Source: Gliomastix tumulicola (lineage: Eukaryota > Ascomycota > Sordariomycetes > Hypocreales > Bionectriaceae). From it: DNA of 64,000 bases. The stretch covers positions 3,038,001 through 3,102,000 of the forward strand of contig BCHX01000007.1 of the NCBI GenBank assembly GCA_001599755.1, written 5' to 3'. The notes beneath the pieces are model-generated. The model did not search any database and was not told the origin of the DNA. It saw only the letters and a program-made list of their open reading frames with translations. Below, one piece after another: positions 1-11,599 of this stretch (within the stretch, counting starts at the first letter, position 1; the number at the start of each line of letters is the position of its first letter). The position numbers were made by a program, and so were the translations under genes.

Positions 1-1126
1 ATTATTAGTATGTGTAGGGTTTATTGTTTGAAATGGCTAGGCGAGGCATGTGCAACTTACAAAGAAAGCATTGAAAGAGAGACCAACGACATATGCCGCA
101 AAGGTGCCCATCATAAGGTAGATCTTGTAATCTTTGATCGCCATGAAAAAGCCGTCAAAGACACCTTGCTCAGACGAGTCGATATCAGCCTCACCCACGT
201 CCTCCAAGATACGGAGCTGAGCGATTCGCCTCTCAATATCGGAGAAGCCTTGTGAGTTGTGTGGTAGATCAGGTAGGATAAGGCCCGCAGCAATAGCAAG
301 AGTCATTGTGAAGGCACCTTCGATCCAGAAAAGCCACCTCCAGGCAGCATGGCCGAGAACACCCTCCATATTTGATAAAATACCGGCTCCAATGAGTGCG
401 GAAAATGCATTGGAAATGATGTTCCCGCAGAATAATATTGCGTTTCGTGTCGTGAGTTCCTTGCGAGTATACCTAAATAAACGCACAATGAGTAAATACT
501 TCAAGGCATACCTACTAGTAGGTGAATGAAACTGGAGCTCCGCTAGCGACGGCGACGGGAATTTCAGGGCCAACAAACCATTTGGAAAGGAGAAGTAGTG
601 CTCCGGGCAGGAAGGCAGCCTCGACGAACCCCAGGAAGAAGCGAACCATAACCATGCCAATGAAGCTGTGTACATTGCCTGACAGGGTAGAAACGAGGCC
701 CCAAATCAAAATAGCACAAGCTATGTAAGTGCTCGGGCGCTGGATGCGGTTGATGAAAATATTTGAAGGGACCTGCATAAGAATATAGCCAACATAAAGA
801 ATGCTGAGGCAGGTTGCATATTGAGTATCGTCGATTTGAAGGTCGCGTTGCAAGCCCTTCAGTCGAGCTGCGGCAATGTTATTGCGATCGAGGTAATTCA
901 TGATGTAGATAAGAACGAAAAGAGAACAACGGAGGTCAAGTTTGCGTTTAAGCCTTTTTTCCACAGCCGCTCGCTCGGTAGGGTCAATATTGCCATGAAT
1001 TTCGGAGTCAATGGCTCTAGGCTCCTCCGGATAGTTCGACTGCCCGTCTTCGACGCCCGAAGCTCGTGGTTTGTCAACATCGACAATGCGGTCGTCCGAG
1101 GGAGTGCTGGGTTGCGGCAACACCAT
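1..1126 (-). CDS. MFS transporter, Dal5/allantoate-type anion:cation symporter family (3' end cut by window edge)
   Basis: This is a plasma-membrane proton symporter of the anion:cation symporter family, whose members carry organic anions such as allantoate, nicotinate or sugar acids. Exons are 1126-579 and 472-61, joined at K-W/Y-T-R-K-E. A third exon lies beyond the left edge, because a GTAAGT donor follows at 60. About 320 residues are visible. They include a charged N-terminus, the family motif NYLDRNNIAAAR in the first membrane helix, RFFLGFVEAAFLPG near helix 4, and KWYTRKEL then AAWRWLFWIEG in the middle. It is divergently transcribed from the Zn2Cys6 regulator at 1812, and the shared promoter carries a CGG-N10-CCG dyad at 1426. 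An uptake role for the cluster substrate is inferred from position. The family call is firm, the substrate unknown. Confidence 0.9.
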
Positions 1127-1811
1127 GATTGAAGATGAAGATCTGGCTTGGATGTATGAAAAAGAGATTTATGGTGTGAGCCTCGACAATCTGGCTCGTA
1201 GCAAATATATACAAGCTCCTGAGACCCTGGCTTCCCCAGACCCCGCGTATAGGCCGGCCTATGCACCATTGTAGGGACTGCCCGTTACTCCATCCATGCA
1301 CAAACAGCCGCCTCAACTTCCTCTTTCTCGGTCAAGCCATTCCCGTAGCGCTTATTAGGACAAGCCTCCAGACCCGGCCTTGCTTACCGAGTGGAAGCCT
1401 AAGCCCCAGAAAAACTCCCTAGTCTCGGAATCTGGTCTCCGATGGGCTTGCGAGTCATCAAGCGCGCGCGCGCGCAGACCGCGCTGGCTGCATCTGGACA
1501 TCCTTGCCCAGTGCTTGAAATCTGCGTTTGGATGCACACGCATACCACATCCTCCTTTCTCTGTGAGCCATGGTGACTATTTCTACGATGTCATAGGGCC
1601 AGATCTCTGAAAGGCACCACTATCTGCTCACTGGGATGGCACCCCCCGCACTAAGTTTGGAGTGATTGTTACCTGCCCCAGACAGGGGAACCCGAGCCTT
1701 GACTCAGTCTTAGATGCTGACTAATAAGAGTAGTGTGATAAAGAATCAGGATGCTGGATTTTCAACATCGCATCAACTGATTCTGCCACCACAGCATCCC
1801 GCCCTTGTAAC
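1127..1811. promoter_or_regulatory. Divergent promoter region between MFS transporter and regulator A
   Basis: This stretch has no gene. It lies between two divergent start codons. It contains a (GC)7 run at 1462-1475 and the CGG-N10-CCG dyad listed separately at 1426. Confidence 0.6.
1426..1441. promoter_or_regulatory. CGG-N10-CCG dyad, candidate Zn2Cys6 site
   Basis: The site reads T-CGG-AATCTGGTCT-CCG-A. It lies 300 bp upstream of the MFS start and 371 bp upstream of the regulator A start. It fits the cluster consensus CGGR-N8-YCCG including the outer T and A. Confidence 0.55.
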
Positions 1812-4661
1812 ATGTCATCACCACCCAAAGGGCAACGAGGCGGCAGGCAGCATGTTTCTGTTGCTTGCATGTCGTGCCGAAGCAGCAAAATCAAGGTTGG
1901 TTATGACATACGTACTATGACAATCCGTCATTCCACCAGCCAAGCACGGACCCCTTCTCTTACACAATGATAGTGTGACGGGCAACGGCCGAGATGTGGG
2001 CGATGCGAGTCCAAAGGCAAAGACTGTGCATATGTTAGCCAGGATGATAAGAGGAAGTATGTATTCTCCCGTTTATGGCCTTTGGTTGTGACAAATCCGT
2101 TTACGCAGTCGCTGGCAGACTTCCTCTTAGGAAAGCCTTGGATATCTTCATCAGGCGAGCGCATCAGCTGGAACGCCATAACGCGGAACACGGATGGACG
2201 TGCCCGCCAATCCCGGACGAAGATGGCGAGATTTACCAAGGCCTGATGCAGTCGACATCGCATTCCCAAAGCCGCACCGTTCCCTTCCCTTCCGAACAGA
2301 TCCCACGACTTCTCGAGGAATTCCAGGTCTTGGAGAAATCCCCAACAGCCGCATTCACGCCCTATGGCTGTGCCTTTCAAGGCGCTGGAGTCACTGGAAT
2401 CGAGCAGTTGGATGGAGGAGAGGGCGAGGCCCCAACAGCAGAGTTCCCGGAGTCGGCCGACGGAAGTCTGAACACTACGGAGCTTTCCTATCTGTCAGAT
2501 ATCCCTGATCTCGGTGGAAGTACTGAGCTACAGAATCTGTCTCTGGATTGGATGGACTTGATGTTTGGTCCAACAGAGTTTGCTTCGGTATACCAGAACT
2601 ATCATCTAGAATCCAGCTTGCAGAATGCCGGAGAGCATGATCATGATGTTCGAGGGGCCAGTGGATCACTGTCGATACATAACGAGGAAGAGGAGGACCT
2701 CATAGCCCAACTGTCGAATCGCATGGGCCATCTGCATCTGAAGGAGGATGGCGAGTCACGATTTTACGGTGCAACATCCAACTTCAACCTGGCCAAACGA
2801 CGACCTTCGATTGACCTCATCATGCGCCGATCGGTCATGAGTCAGCCGTTACTGGGAGCCGCGCCGGCAGAACAGGCAGCATTGTCGGATGGTGACATCG
2901 ACCCCGGCCTCGAGCTGTGTCTGGAGAAGCTGTACTTTGCCTGGCAAGACTCAACGTTTCACCTCATCGACCGACAGATGTACGAGCAGTGCAAAACGTT
3001 GTGGAGGGACGGTAAAACTCCGTCCACGTTTTACTCACCTCTGCTGACCACCGTCATGTATTCCTCGTGCCAGACTGACCCACCTCTCCAGTACACCTTG
3101 GATGCTAATTCAAGTCCGCAGATGTATATACGGGTCGCTATTGCATCATTCGTCGCATGAGCATCATAGAACAGCCCAGAGAATGGCGAGTCGGGCAAAG
3201 GTCCTCCTCGAAACTGAGTTAGACGCTCCGAAAGTCGCCACTGTTCAGGCATTGGTAGTTCTGAGCACATTGGAGGCAGCGTCTAATAGGGAGACGCGTG
3301 GCTGGCTATACAGCGGTGGGTTTCTCCTTTTGATAACCTCCTTACTGTGCGACTACTAAGGTTATTCAAGGAATGGCTATGAGGTTATCATTCGACCTGG
3401 GACTGCATGTGGACATGAGTCCGTACGTGTCTCGAGGGGTAATGACAGCTGCAGCAGCCAGGGCCCGGTGCACGGCATTTTGGGGCTGCTATATCGTCGA
3501 TCAGTAAGTTGCATGAGATATCTGCTTAAAAGCCAGTTCCTAATCACATCCCAGCCTCTGGGCATTCTATCTGGGACGACCCTTCCACACGAAAAGCGCG
3601 AACATAACCGTTCAGAAGCCATCGGCCGACGACACAAGTCAGCATCCGAGCTGGATACCTTATGGACTGGAAGATACTCGCCCCCAGCATGCCTTACCTA
3701 CTGGCATCCCGGACCAACTCGACCGGATTTCCTATCAATGGGTTCGAATTTGTGATTGCATGGACGCTCTCGGTAACATGATGTGGGTTGCGCGCACTAC
3801 CCTGCCCCTTTGCCTCGCTCATGGCAGTCTACTTATGATCTTGTAGATACGGCTGTAGCTCTGTTTCAAGGGAGGATCTGGTTTCGGTTGCTGAAGGCAC
3901 CATGACTGAGCTTCTGCAGTGGAAGACAGACCTCCCACCTGACCTTAGAATCGACTTGAATGACGCCGGTGCAGGCTATTTACCGCACCTCATACTTCTC
4001 CAGTAAGTGTGCCCAATAAGATATCCCAACGGGTGGGCCTACTGACGCATTTGTTCCAAGCATGCAATACTATCAGACGCTGATATATGTCCACCGTCCT
4101 TTTCTCTCCGAAGGGGGCTTCCCTGCTGGCCCTTCTAGCCGCGGCCGTCGCATGCCTTCTCGCGAAATCTGCATTGAAGCTGCCTTTTCCATCTCTGCAC
4201 TCGTCCGCAACTACGATAGGACGTATACACTAAGAAGAATCAACATCCAGGCCGTCAGCATCATCTTTTCGGCTGCATTACTCCTCCTGTTCGCCTCCTT
4301 GTCTTCCTCGCAACGCCACGACCAGGATGAACTCTCGGACAATCTCAGCGTGTGCTCTAATGCGCTCGCGGAGATTGGGGAATACTACCAGCTTGCGTCT
4401 CGCTCTCTGGATCTCCTCTTCATGATCAAGCGGGAGTGGAAGGCCAGGATGATATCCGGTGGTTCTCCCGTTAATAAAAGGCCCCATCCTCACCAGTCGC
4501 ACGGGCTGGGGTCTCACTTCAAGGTCGCCAGGACAGACAGCCGAGTGAGCTTGAATAGTAATCCGCTTCACGGAGATGATGCCCGAGGCGACAGAGCAAC
4601 CGTGGATCTTGCGTTCTACGACGCTGCTCTGCCTTCTTTCGACCCCGTTGAACGCCCTTGA
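1812..4661 (+). CDS. Zn2Cys6 transcription factor A (fungal-specific transcription factor domain)
   Basis: Predicted nuclear binuclear zinc cluster regulator of 805 residues. Exons: 1812-1895, 1974-2056, 2119-3057, 3122-3315, 3371-3503, 3555-3782, 3847-4002, 4061-4661. All joins keep frame and the coding length is 2418 nt. The zinc cluster is complete: Cys 19, 22, 29, 36, 39 and 46, spaced CX2CX6CX6CX2CX6C. A basic stretch ending DDKRK and a short helical linker (LPLRKALDIF) follow, then an acidic variable region. The fungal-specific regulatory domain runs from about residue 300, with landmarks LYFAWQD, ATVQALVVL, RGWLYSG/GMAMRLSFDLGLH and FYLGRPF. The first two introns fall inside and just after the zinc cluster, so simple ORF finding misses the DNA-binding part. 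It is a paralogue of the regulator at 24626-27684, with the same intron positions. It probably controls the neighbouring catabolic genes. Confidence 0.92.
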
Positions 4662-4996
4662 GTTGGGCCACGGGACTAGACGCTACGGAGCTGTACGTGA
4701 TGGGATATAGGATGCTGTTACAAATAAAATACAGATCTCCAGAGACCTTTGACGTTGTCATGTGATTCCATAATTAAGAACGAATAAGAAAAGTTGGTGG
4801 TATGTAGACTGGCATTCCAAACCCCAGAACACTGGGCAAATTGTCTTGCCCTCGGGATGGACCATCCGATGTGAGCTGTACGCGGAGTGCGTTTCCCGAT
4901 AAATGATACCGATATAGCCGAGTCATTTCTTGCTCGGGGCACCTTGTGTGCTGCCATATCCTAAGGCCATACGGACCGGCCACTGCGACCCTAAGC
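4662..4996. promoter_or_regulatory. Intergenic region: 3' end of regulator A and cyclase promoter
   Basis: No gene is present. An AATAAA polyadenylation-like signal lies at 4723-4728, 62 bp after the regulator stop. The rest is the presumed promoter of the cyclase gene, with a dyad at 4853. Confidence 0.5.
4853..4868. promoter_or_regulatory. CGG-N10-CCG dyad, candidate Zn2Cys6 site
   Basis: The site reads T-CGG-GATGGACCAT-CCG-A and lies 128 bp upstream of the cyclase ATG. It has the full TCGG...CCGA form. Confidence 0.55.
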
Positions 4997-6220
4997 ATGG
5001 ACTTGGCCTTCCCGGACTTTGACGACTGCGTCGTTCCCAACGGACCAACAGGGTCTCTGTGGGGATTCTATGACAAGGAAGGGGTGAAAGATGAAATTGG
5101 TTGTAAGACTCAGACCGTTCTGTATCCCGATAATGGCCTAGCTGACCAGATATCCAAGCCCTCAATCTACTTACTCCGGCGGTCGTCCTGACGGCCAGCC
5201 GCGAGATTCAGAGCGGGAGGCACGTGCAATTGGATTGGCCTCTGGAATCAGTGCGGGAGCCTTCATTCGGAAGGCGAGCAATGAAGCACCGTATCATAGA
5301 TTCTTTACCGAAGCTGAACGAATACGCGTTGGACGATGAGATCGAGATGAATACGCAGACGGGATCCCACTGGGACAGTCTAAAACATGTTCGTATCGCG
5401 CACAATGATCGAAGGCAAGGTGATGTGTTCGCAGACAGAGCTGACTATAGACAGTATGCTTGGCAGGGCCGACGGGTGTTTTACAACGGGCTGACATATG
5501 AGGATGCAAAGGCGTCTAACAAAAATGGCATTCATAGTGAGTACTCCAGACAATCGCAGAGCGGATACTATTGGTAAGTGATTTACCTGACCTTATAGAT
5601 TGGTGTAGGCGCGGTGGTATTGTTGGACGCGGCATTCTGGTTGATATGGTGAGAGAATACTGGCTTGAGTGACCATCGGCGATACAAGCAATAGCTGATG
5701 AGCATCCTGGGGGATTCGACAGGTTGCATTCTACGAGAAACACCGCGGGGTGGCCCCGGACGCATTTTCATGCTTTGCCATCCCCCCTGATGACCTCGAT
5801 GAAGCGCTAGCATCACAGAAGACACTTCCCCGTCAGGGAGACATCCTTCTAATACGTACTGGCTATATCAAGCGATGCAATGACTACGGGGCGCGTTCTG
5901 GTGCCTCTGAGTCGAGCAACGAAGCCATTGGACTAGCTCCTACTGAAGCTACAGTCCGATGGCTATATAAACACCACTTCGCAGCCTTGGCTGGCGACAG
6001 TATCGCGTTTGAGGCCTGGCCGCGAGACCCCAAGAACCCTTGGGCACTCCATGAATGGGCACTCGTCCATTGGGGCACGCCGCTGGGCGAACTCTGGGAC
6101 CTGGAGCGCCTGAGCCAAATATGCGAGGAAGAGCAGCGATGGTCTTTCTTCTTGACGAGCGCCCCGTTGAATGCCGATGGCGGCATTGGCAGTCCAGCGC
6201 AGGCCATCGCGATCTTCTGA
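4997..6220 (+). CDS. Cyclase-family metal-dependent hydrolase (kynurenine formamidase/cyclase-like, PF04199 type)
   Basis: Putative hydrolase of the cyclase superfamily, which contains arylformamidases and other Zn/Mn hydrolases acting on amides, lactones or cyclic diketones. Exons: 4997-5102, 5159-5536, 5599-5648, 5723-6220 (343 residues). Junctions restore family sequence: KDEIG/SLNLLTP, NGIH/NWCRRGG and ILVDM/VAFYEKH. The metal-binding signature is present as NTQTGSHWDSLKH, matching the family pattern TGTH.D.P.H with Ser for the second Thr. A second conserved block, GDILLIRTGY, lies in the last exon, and the sequence EAWPRDPKNPWALHEW supports a full-length enzyme. It stands alone between regulator A and the SDR, on the same strand. 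In this cluster it could open a ring or lactone made by the monooxygenase at 20171; that is inference. The natural substrate cannot be told from sequence. Confidence 0.9.
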
Positions 6221-6461
6221 CGAGTGGTTGTGAGTTGCGGGCATTAGTTCTACTCCCCTAGTTCTCGATGAATAAGAATATCAACTTCAAGCCCTCAGAG
6301 CTAGATCATCTACCACTGGATTCGGAACTCGGTTGTTACCGACATGGAACTGCTGGTTGCCAGCATTCTATAAGACTAGGCCGAAAAGAATAGTGTCACG
6401 GCCAAGCATCAGAGCATCCGTCGTAGTTGGCCGCGAGGTGTATGAGAACCGGCCGTTCAGT

Positions 6462-6486
6462 CTTGGGCGGCTTGGGCGGCTTGGGC
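6462..6486 (+). repeat. Short tandem repeat, 9-bp unit CTTGGGCGG
   Basis: Two full copies and most of a third stand head to tail in the SDR upstream region. Confidence 0.7.
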
Positions 6487-6736
6487 TGTCCGCGCGGGAG
6501 GCCGAAATCCGATTGGTTATTGAATATACGGGGTAGTTATTACGAATCTGCGTATGGGTCGAGAGAGGCATAAACAGACATCACTCTTCGGCTCTTGAGC
6601 CACAGATCCACCCTCGGAATGCTGGCCGACACCACGGGATCTTGACGGCGCTAGAACTTCAAGCATACAACAATGCTCTGGCATAAAATTACCGTCGTAC
6701 CCTGCGCATGGGCAGTGGAATGTTACTCATGCGCTA

Positions 6737-6765
6737 TTCGTCTAACTTCGTCTAACTTCGTCTAA
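6737..6765 (+). repeat. Tandem repeat of TTCGTCTAAC directly before SDR start
   Basis: Three consecutive copies of a 10-bp unit (the third lacks its last base) end 14 bp before the SDR ATG, so they lie in the likely 5' untranslated region. Confidence 0.8.
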
Positions 6766-6779
6766 GAGATAGCCAGACC

Positions 6780-7667
6780 ATGTCATCTCCAACTTCCCAA
6801 TCTGCTCTCGGGGTCCCCGGGTTTGCCCTCGTCACCGGGGCCGGCTCAGGTATCGGCCGCGCGACATCGTTGTTACTGGCGCGCGAGGGCTGTGCCGGTA
6901 TCACACTGGCTGACTTCAATGAAGCTTCCGCCCTTGCTGTGAAAGAGGAGGCCCTAAAGGTTGCGACGAATCCCAACTTCAAAGCAGTAACGGCAAGATC
7001 AGACGTTCGAGACGAGGCGTCTGTCAAAGACATGATTTCTCTGGCGGTTTCCACCTTTGGGAGGCTCGACTACGCCGTAAACTGCGCCGGCATAGGCTTC
7101 AAAAAGTCTATCGGTGGTACGGAAACGCCAGACTGGGATAGGGTTCTCGCAACCAACCTGACTGGAGTCTTCTTCTGTGTCCGGGAGCAGATTCGACAGA
7201 TGGAACAGCAGGAACCGCGGGACAATGGGTGAGTCCTGCTCTGGACCCTCGCAGATGCTAAATTAGCAACCCGTGCTCACCAAGTCATGTCCCGCAGCAC
7301 CTATGCCCCCTTGCAAAGGGGATCGATCGTCAACATTGCATCTCTGGCGGCGGTGTCCGGATTGTTCCACTCGGGCGCCTACACCGCTGCCAAGCACGGG
7401 GTGCTGGGCTTGACCCGGACATCGTCCTTGGACCATCCGACTGTCAAGCAGAACGCTGTTGTGCCCGGTTGGATCAAGACGCCGCTGACAGATGCTCCTG
7501 GTGAAATGAGGACCAACGCACTCGACAAGGCCAACAACTGGACACCTCTGAAGCGCTTTGGCCTGCCGGAAGAAGTTGCGGAAGCAGTCGTGTGGCTTCT
7601 CGGAGACCGTAGCAACTTTGTGCATGGGAACTTCGTTACCATAGATGGTGGTTATCTGACACAATGA
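6780..7667 (+). CDS. Short-chain dehydrogenase/reductase (classical SDR)
   Basis: Cytosolic NAD(P)-dependent oxidoreductase of 272 residues. Exons are 6780-7228 and 7298-7667, with the join inside D-N-G/T-Y-A-P. The N-terminal Rossmann motif TGAGSGIG sits at about residues 19-26, NCAG in the middle, catalytic Ser at about 165 and the YTAAK motif with Tyr 178 and Lys 182. The C-terminal block GNFVTIDGGYL is typical of the FabG/3-ketoacyl-reductase-like branch. It probably oxidises a secondary alcohol or reduces a ketone in the cluster pathway. It converges with the aldehyde dehydrogenase at 7988. The substrate cannot be deduced. Confidence 0.93.
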
Positions 7668-7987
7668 GGAAACTGTTCTTAGTAAGAGAGCAGCGCAGCA
7701 GAGTTTTAGGTATATCACACATCTTCTTTACACAAGATAGGAAATACTTTTTAAATACTGTGTGTCGTTTCCTCTTCTGTGCTGCTGTGGCTCAATTGTT
7801 CAATGATCTTGTCAAATATCAGAACTTTTACCCAGGATAGCTAGCACTTTCCAAGTAGAGGCATATCTGTTATTAAGCATGACTAAGGGGGTGCCTCGCT
7901 GCCCCTCGCCTTGAAAAACACCAGCTCGGTCTCTATGAAGTAGAAACGAGGTGAATTCTCGCAGAATAGTGAGATTCTCTTTCCATA
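7668..7987. other. Convergent 3'-3' intergenic region
   Basis: This region separates the SDR and aldehyde dehydrogenase stop codons. I see no gene and no CGG-N10-CCG dyad here. Confidence 0.5.
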
Positions 7988-9819
7988 TTACTTATCTAGG
8001 TTGCCTATTGTGATGCTCTTGATGTTTTGGTACTCTGCCAAACCGTATAGACTGCCTTCCTTGCCGTAGCCGCTCTCCTTTACGCCCCCAAACGGCGCCT
8101 CGGCGGCGCTGATCTTGCCGGTGTTGGCGCCCACCATGCCAACCTTGAGCTTGCGGGCCACACGCATCACTCGGCCCACGTCTCGGGAAAAGAAATAGCC
8201 CGCCAGGCCGAATTCCGTGTCGTTGGCCAACCTGACGGCGTCTGCCTCCGTCTCGAACTCGAAAATGGGGGCGAGCGGGCCAAAGGTCTCGTCCCTGCTG
8301 ACAATCATGTCAGGCGTAACGCCGGAGAGAACGGTGGGCTCAAAGAAATAGCCGGCATAATTGTCGGGGGCTGTGCCGCCTGCCTCGATCTTGGCCCCTT
8401 TGGCGACCGCATCGGCAACATGCTCATGAACCTTGGCGACGGCAGCCTTGTTCACCAGGGGACCCTGTGTGGTGGCAGGATCCAGCCCACCTCCGACGCG
8501 CAGGGCCTTGACCTTCTCAACTAGCTTCACCGTGAAGGCTTTGGCAATGCCCTTCTGGACGTATAGGCGATTGGCGCTACAAAAGAGGAAGGGTGGCAAT
8601 GTCAGTATGTGCACGCCCACTGAAGGAGGGAAGGGGAGGAATATGGATCAAAAACAAGACGTACCAGACACAAGTCTGGCCGGAGCAGCGGAACTTGCAA
8701 AACATAGCTCCCTCAACGGCAATATCCAAATCGGCGTCATCGAAGACGATGAAAGGCGCGTTTCCGCCCAACTCTAGGCTGACCTTCTTCAGTGTGCCTG
8801 CTGAGAGCTTGGCAAGCATCTTCCCTACCCCCGTCGATCCCGTAAAGGAGATCTTATCGACCAGGGGGCTCGTGGCCAGCTCCGTAGCCGCCTCTCTATC
8901 CTTGGTAAGGCAGACCTGGATCACGCCATCGGGAAAGCCAGCCTCGATGGACAGCTTGGTCAGGGCCAGACAGCTGAATGGGGTTTCGCTCGGAGGCTTG
9001 ATAACGACGGTGCAGCCTGCAGCCAGCGCGGGGGCAATCTTGCGCGTGATCATAGCGGCGGGGAAGTTCCAGGGCGTGATGATGCCGCACACGCCAACAG
9101 GCTCGCGGATGGTCGTGAGGCTCGTGTGAGGCGTCGACGAGGGAATGGTGACTCCGTAGGATCGGGTGGCTTCCTCGGCAAACCACGCGATGAAGCTGGC
9201 GGCATACAAGACCTCCCCCTTTGCTTCGCTCAGAGTTTTACCATTTTCAAGACTGAGAATGACCGCGACTGGGAGAGAGTATGTGTCAGTCGAGCTTGAC
9301 ATCCCGCCCCCATGGGTTTGGAAATCACTCAACTTACGGTCATCAGCATTGGCTAGAATCAAGTCATTCCACTTCCTCAGCATGGCGCCACGACTGGCAC
9401 CTGTAGTACCCTCAAAGAATCCAGCCTGCACATCGCTAGCGCTTTGAATGGCCGCGCGAAAGTCCTCGACAGTGCAGTTGGCGACCTTGCCGAGAACGGT
9501 AGAGGTTGACGGTTCTGAGCAGAGTAAGCTTGGATCCGGTATGGTGCTGTGAAAATTGTCTCTGTGAGGGCCATGGGAGGATTCTACACACCGTAGACAT
9601 CGAATGTTGACGGCTTGGACACCCACTTGCCATCGATGAAAGCGTCTTGAATGAAGAGGTTGGGGTTTTTAAGCTACAGAGAGAAGGATCAGTCTGTATC
9701 ACGCTTTTCTGGAAGAAAATGGATGGATCAGAGTAGAAGCAGCAGCCTGGCGGCCTGGTAAGATGGCAACTCACGCTACTAAGAGCCTCGATGTGGTATT
9801 TCTCAGGAGAGGGGCTCAT
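7988..9819 (-). CDS. Aldehyde dehydrogenase, succinate-semialdehyde dehydrogenase type
   Basis: NAD(P)-dependent aldehyde dehydrogenase, closest by eye to succinate-semialdehyde dehydrogenase (GabD/UGA2 group). Exons: 9819-9775, 9673-9592, 9514-9338, 9268-8665, 8576-7988 (498 residues). Conserved blocks are complete: ITPWNFPAAM (cofactor/active-site Asn), FTGSTGVGK, LELGGNAPFIVFDDAD (general base Glu), SGQTCV with the catalytic Cys at about residue 301, ETFGPLAPIF, and APFGGVKESGYGKEGS near the end. The last intron splits a codon three residues after the catalytic Cys region, which is why simple ORFs break there. The likely cluster role is oxidation of an aldehyde intermediate to an acid. The promoter at 9820-10389 carries a TCGG...CCGA dyad. 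Family is certain; true substrate could be another semialdehyde. Confidence 0.94.
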
Positions 9820-10389
9820 TTTGATGGATCTTCTCGAATAATTATGCTAGCTTCGCTGTTTGTTTATGTGACTTTGAACCAATGCCAGTCTCTGATGCTT
9901 CTTATTCAAAAAGACAGGGAAGTCGTGTGTCGTTATATTGAGCTTGATGGTCATCTCGAGTTAAACCGCCTCGGCATCGAGTACACAATGCGGGCACCAC
10001 GCCATCCGGCATGGTATACATCTAATTCATCCGGAATTGGGGTCTATGGAACACAATGCTCTGGATCGAGGAACAGAATAGCGGCCGTGGAGTCGGACCA
10101 GTCCTTTCCGAGAGTTGCAACACTGGACTCTGAATGGCTGACCAGCTGGCCCCACTCGGGCAATGGATTCCGAGAGAGTCATGTCCGCATGATGATCCAG
10201 GGTGTAATTAGCTAAGCCGACGTGATTGGGCGGCGCTCAGAGTGCCACTGTCATGAGGTGCTACAGGATGTCATGTTCTGATAAAAAAGTGCTGTGGCTC
10301 TAGATAGATGTTACACGAGACGAGCTACGACCTGAATGTCATGTTGAAAGAGTTGGATTCGGAGCTTTTAGAATTACGCTGATCTGCCT
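9820..10389. promoter_or_regulatory. Upstream region of aldehyde dehydrogenase
   Basis: No gene is supported. An open frame at 9763-10215 on the plus strand shows no recognisable sequence and overlaps the dehydrogenase start. The region holds the dyad at 10157. Confidence 0.5.
10157..10172. promoter_or_regulatory. CGG-N10-CCG dyad, candidate Zn2Cys6 site
   Basis: On the minus strand it reads T-CGG-AATCCATTGC-CCG-A, 337 bp upstream of the aldehyde dehydrogenase ATG. It differs by one base from the site at 11874. Confidence 0.6.
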
Positions 10390-11599
10390 TTACGGAGCCT
10401 TTAAAGCCGCTATAACAGCATCCGTGACTTCCACTGTCCCGGCTGAGCCTCCTAAGTCTTTTGTACGCACTCCAAACTCGGTAACCTTCTCAATGGCGCC
10501 CATCAGATGGTCCGCAGCGACTGACTCGCCCAGCCAGCGGAGCATCTCGACCGCGCTCCAAAAGGTGGCGATGGGATTCGCTATCCCCATGCCTGTGATG
10601 TCGGGGGCGCTTCCGTGGATGGGCTCAAACATACTGGGATTCCTTCTCGTCGGGTCCAGGTTGCTGGAGGGAGCGACGCCAATGCTCCCGGCCAGCGCGG
10701 CAGCCAGGTCCGACAGGATGTCACCATGTAGATTGGTCGTGACTATGGTGTCCAGCGAGGCGGGCTTTTGCACCATCCGGACCGTCATGGCATCGACGAG
10801 CATCTTGTCCGTGTGGACGTCAGGGTATTCCTCCGCCACCTGGTAAAAGATCTTGTCCCACAGCACGAGGCCATATCTCTGTGCGTTGCTCTTCGTCACG
10901 AGAGTGAGCCTCTTCCGGGGCCGTGAGCGGGCCGTCTCAAACGCGAAACGCATGGTACGCTCTATTCCGTGATGTGTGAAGACGGCAACCTCATTCGCGA
11001 TGGCATTCTGTGTTCCATCGTGCGAGACACCACCCTGGCCCGAGTATTCGCCCTCGCTATTCTCCCGGATGATTATCCAGTCCAGGTCCTGCCTCGAGCA
11101 GGTGCTGAGGGGGGAATTAAGGCCTGGCAGGACGCGAATAGGACGTAAGTTGATGTACTGGTTGAGCTTGTCTCGGTGTCAGATACAGGTTCGGAATGGG
11201 ATCGTGTCATGGAATTACTGGGCACTCACCTTTTGGCGTATAGGAAGGATCAGATTCCAGAGTGAGACATCGTCGGGTACCTCTGGTTGGGTCAGATACT
11301 CATCTTCAGCCAAGATCGAATAAGACCAAGAGGACAGCAGAGGTTGACATACCAGGCGATCCCACGGCTCCAAAGAGGATTGCGTCGCATTCTTTCAACT
11401 TCGCCCACTCGCCTACAGCGAAGTACTCGCCCGTCGCCAGAAACCGCTTCGAGCTCCAGTCGAACGGTCGAATACGGAAGTCAAAGCCGGGATGGAGGTC
11501 TTGCAGCGTGTTCAGCACTCTCAGCGTCTGCTCGACCACCTCAACGCCTATCCCATCACCCGGGATGGTGGCAATTGTGTGTATCCGGGTGGCCGACAT
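10390..11599 (-). CDS. Tartrate/D-malate dehydrogenase-type NAD-dependent decarboxylating dehydrogenase (isopropylmalate dehydrogenase family)
   Basis: Beta-decarboxylating dehydrogenase of 358 residues. Exons: 11599-11353, 11282-11230, 11166-10390. The joins give GAVGSP/EVPDDVSLWNL and PIRQK/LNQYINLRP. That VPDDVSLW.L.LPIR..L.QY.NLRP pattern is typical of tartrate dehydrogenase/decarboxylase (D-malate dehydrogenase) rather than the leucine-pathway enzyme. Other blocks: TIPGDGIGVEVV at the start, IIRENSEGEYSG, TKSNAQRYG, TTNLHGDILSDLAA with the metal-binding Asp, and FEPIHGSAPDI. It oxidises and decarboxylates a 2-hydroxy acid such as D-malate or tartrate using NAD and Mg or Mn. It is divergently paired with the transketolase gene over a promoter with two dyads. 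It could remove a carboxyl carbon late in the pathway. Confidence 0.92.

Larger units (their letters stand above)
6221..6779. promoter_or_regulatory. Intergenic region upstream of SDR, with two short tandem repeats
   Basis: No gene is present. It holds two tandem repeats (6462-6486 and 6737-6765). It also has two imperfect relatives of the cluster dyad: CGG-N11-CCG at 6495-6511 and CGG-N8-CCG (TCGGAAT...CCGA) at 6615-6628. Confidence 0.5.

Noticed and set aside
4918..4937. Inverted repeat CCGAG-N10-CTCGG in the cyclase promoter
   Set aside because: It has everted half-sites (CCG...CGG), opposite to the cluster consensus, and occurs only once.
9763..10215. 150-codon plus-strand frame
   Set aside because: It overlaps the first exon and promoter of the aldehyde dehydrogenase and shows no protein-like features.
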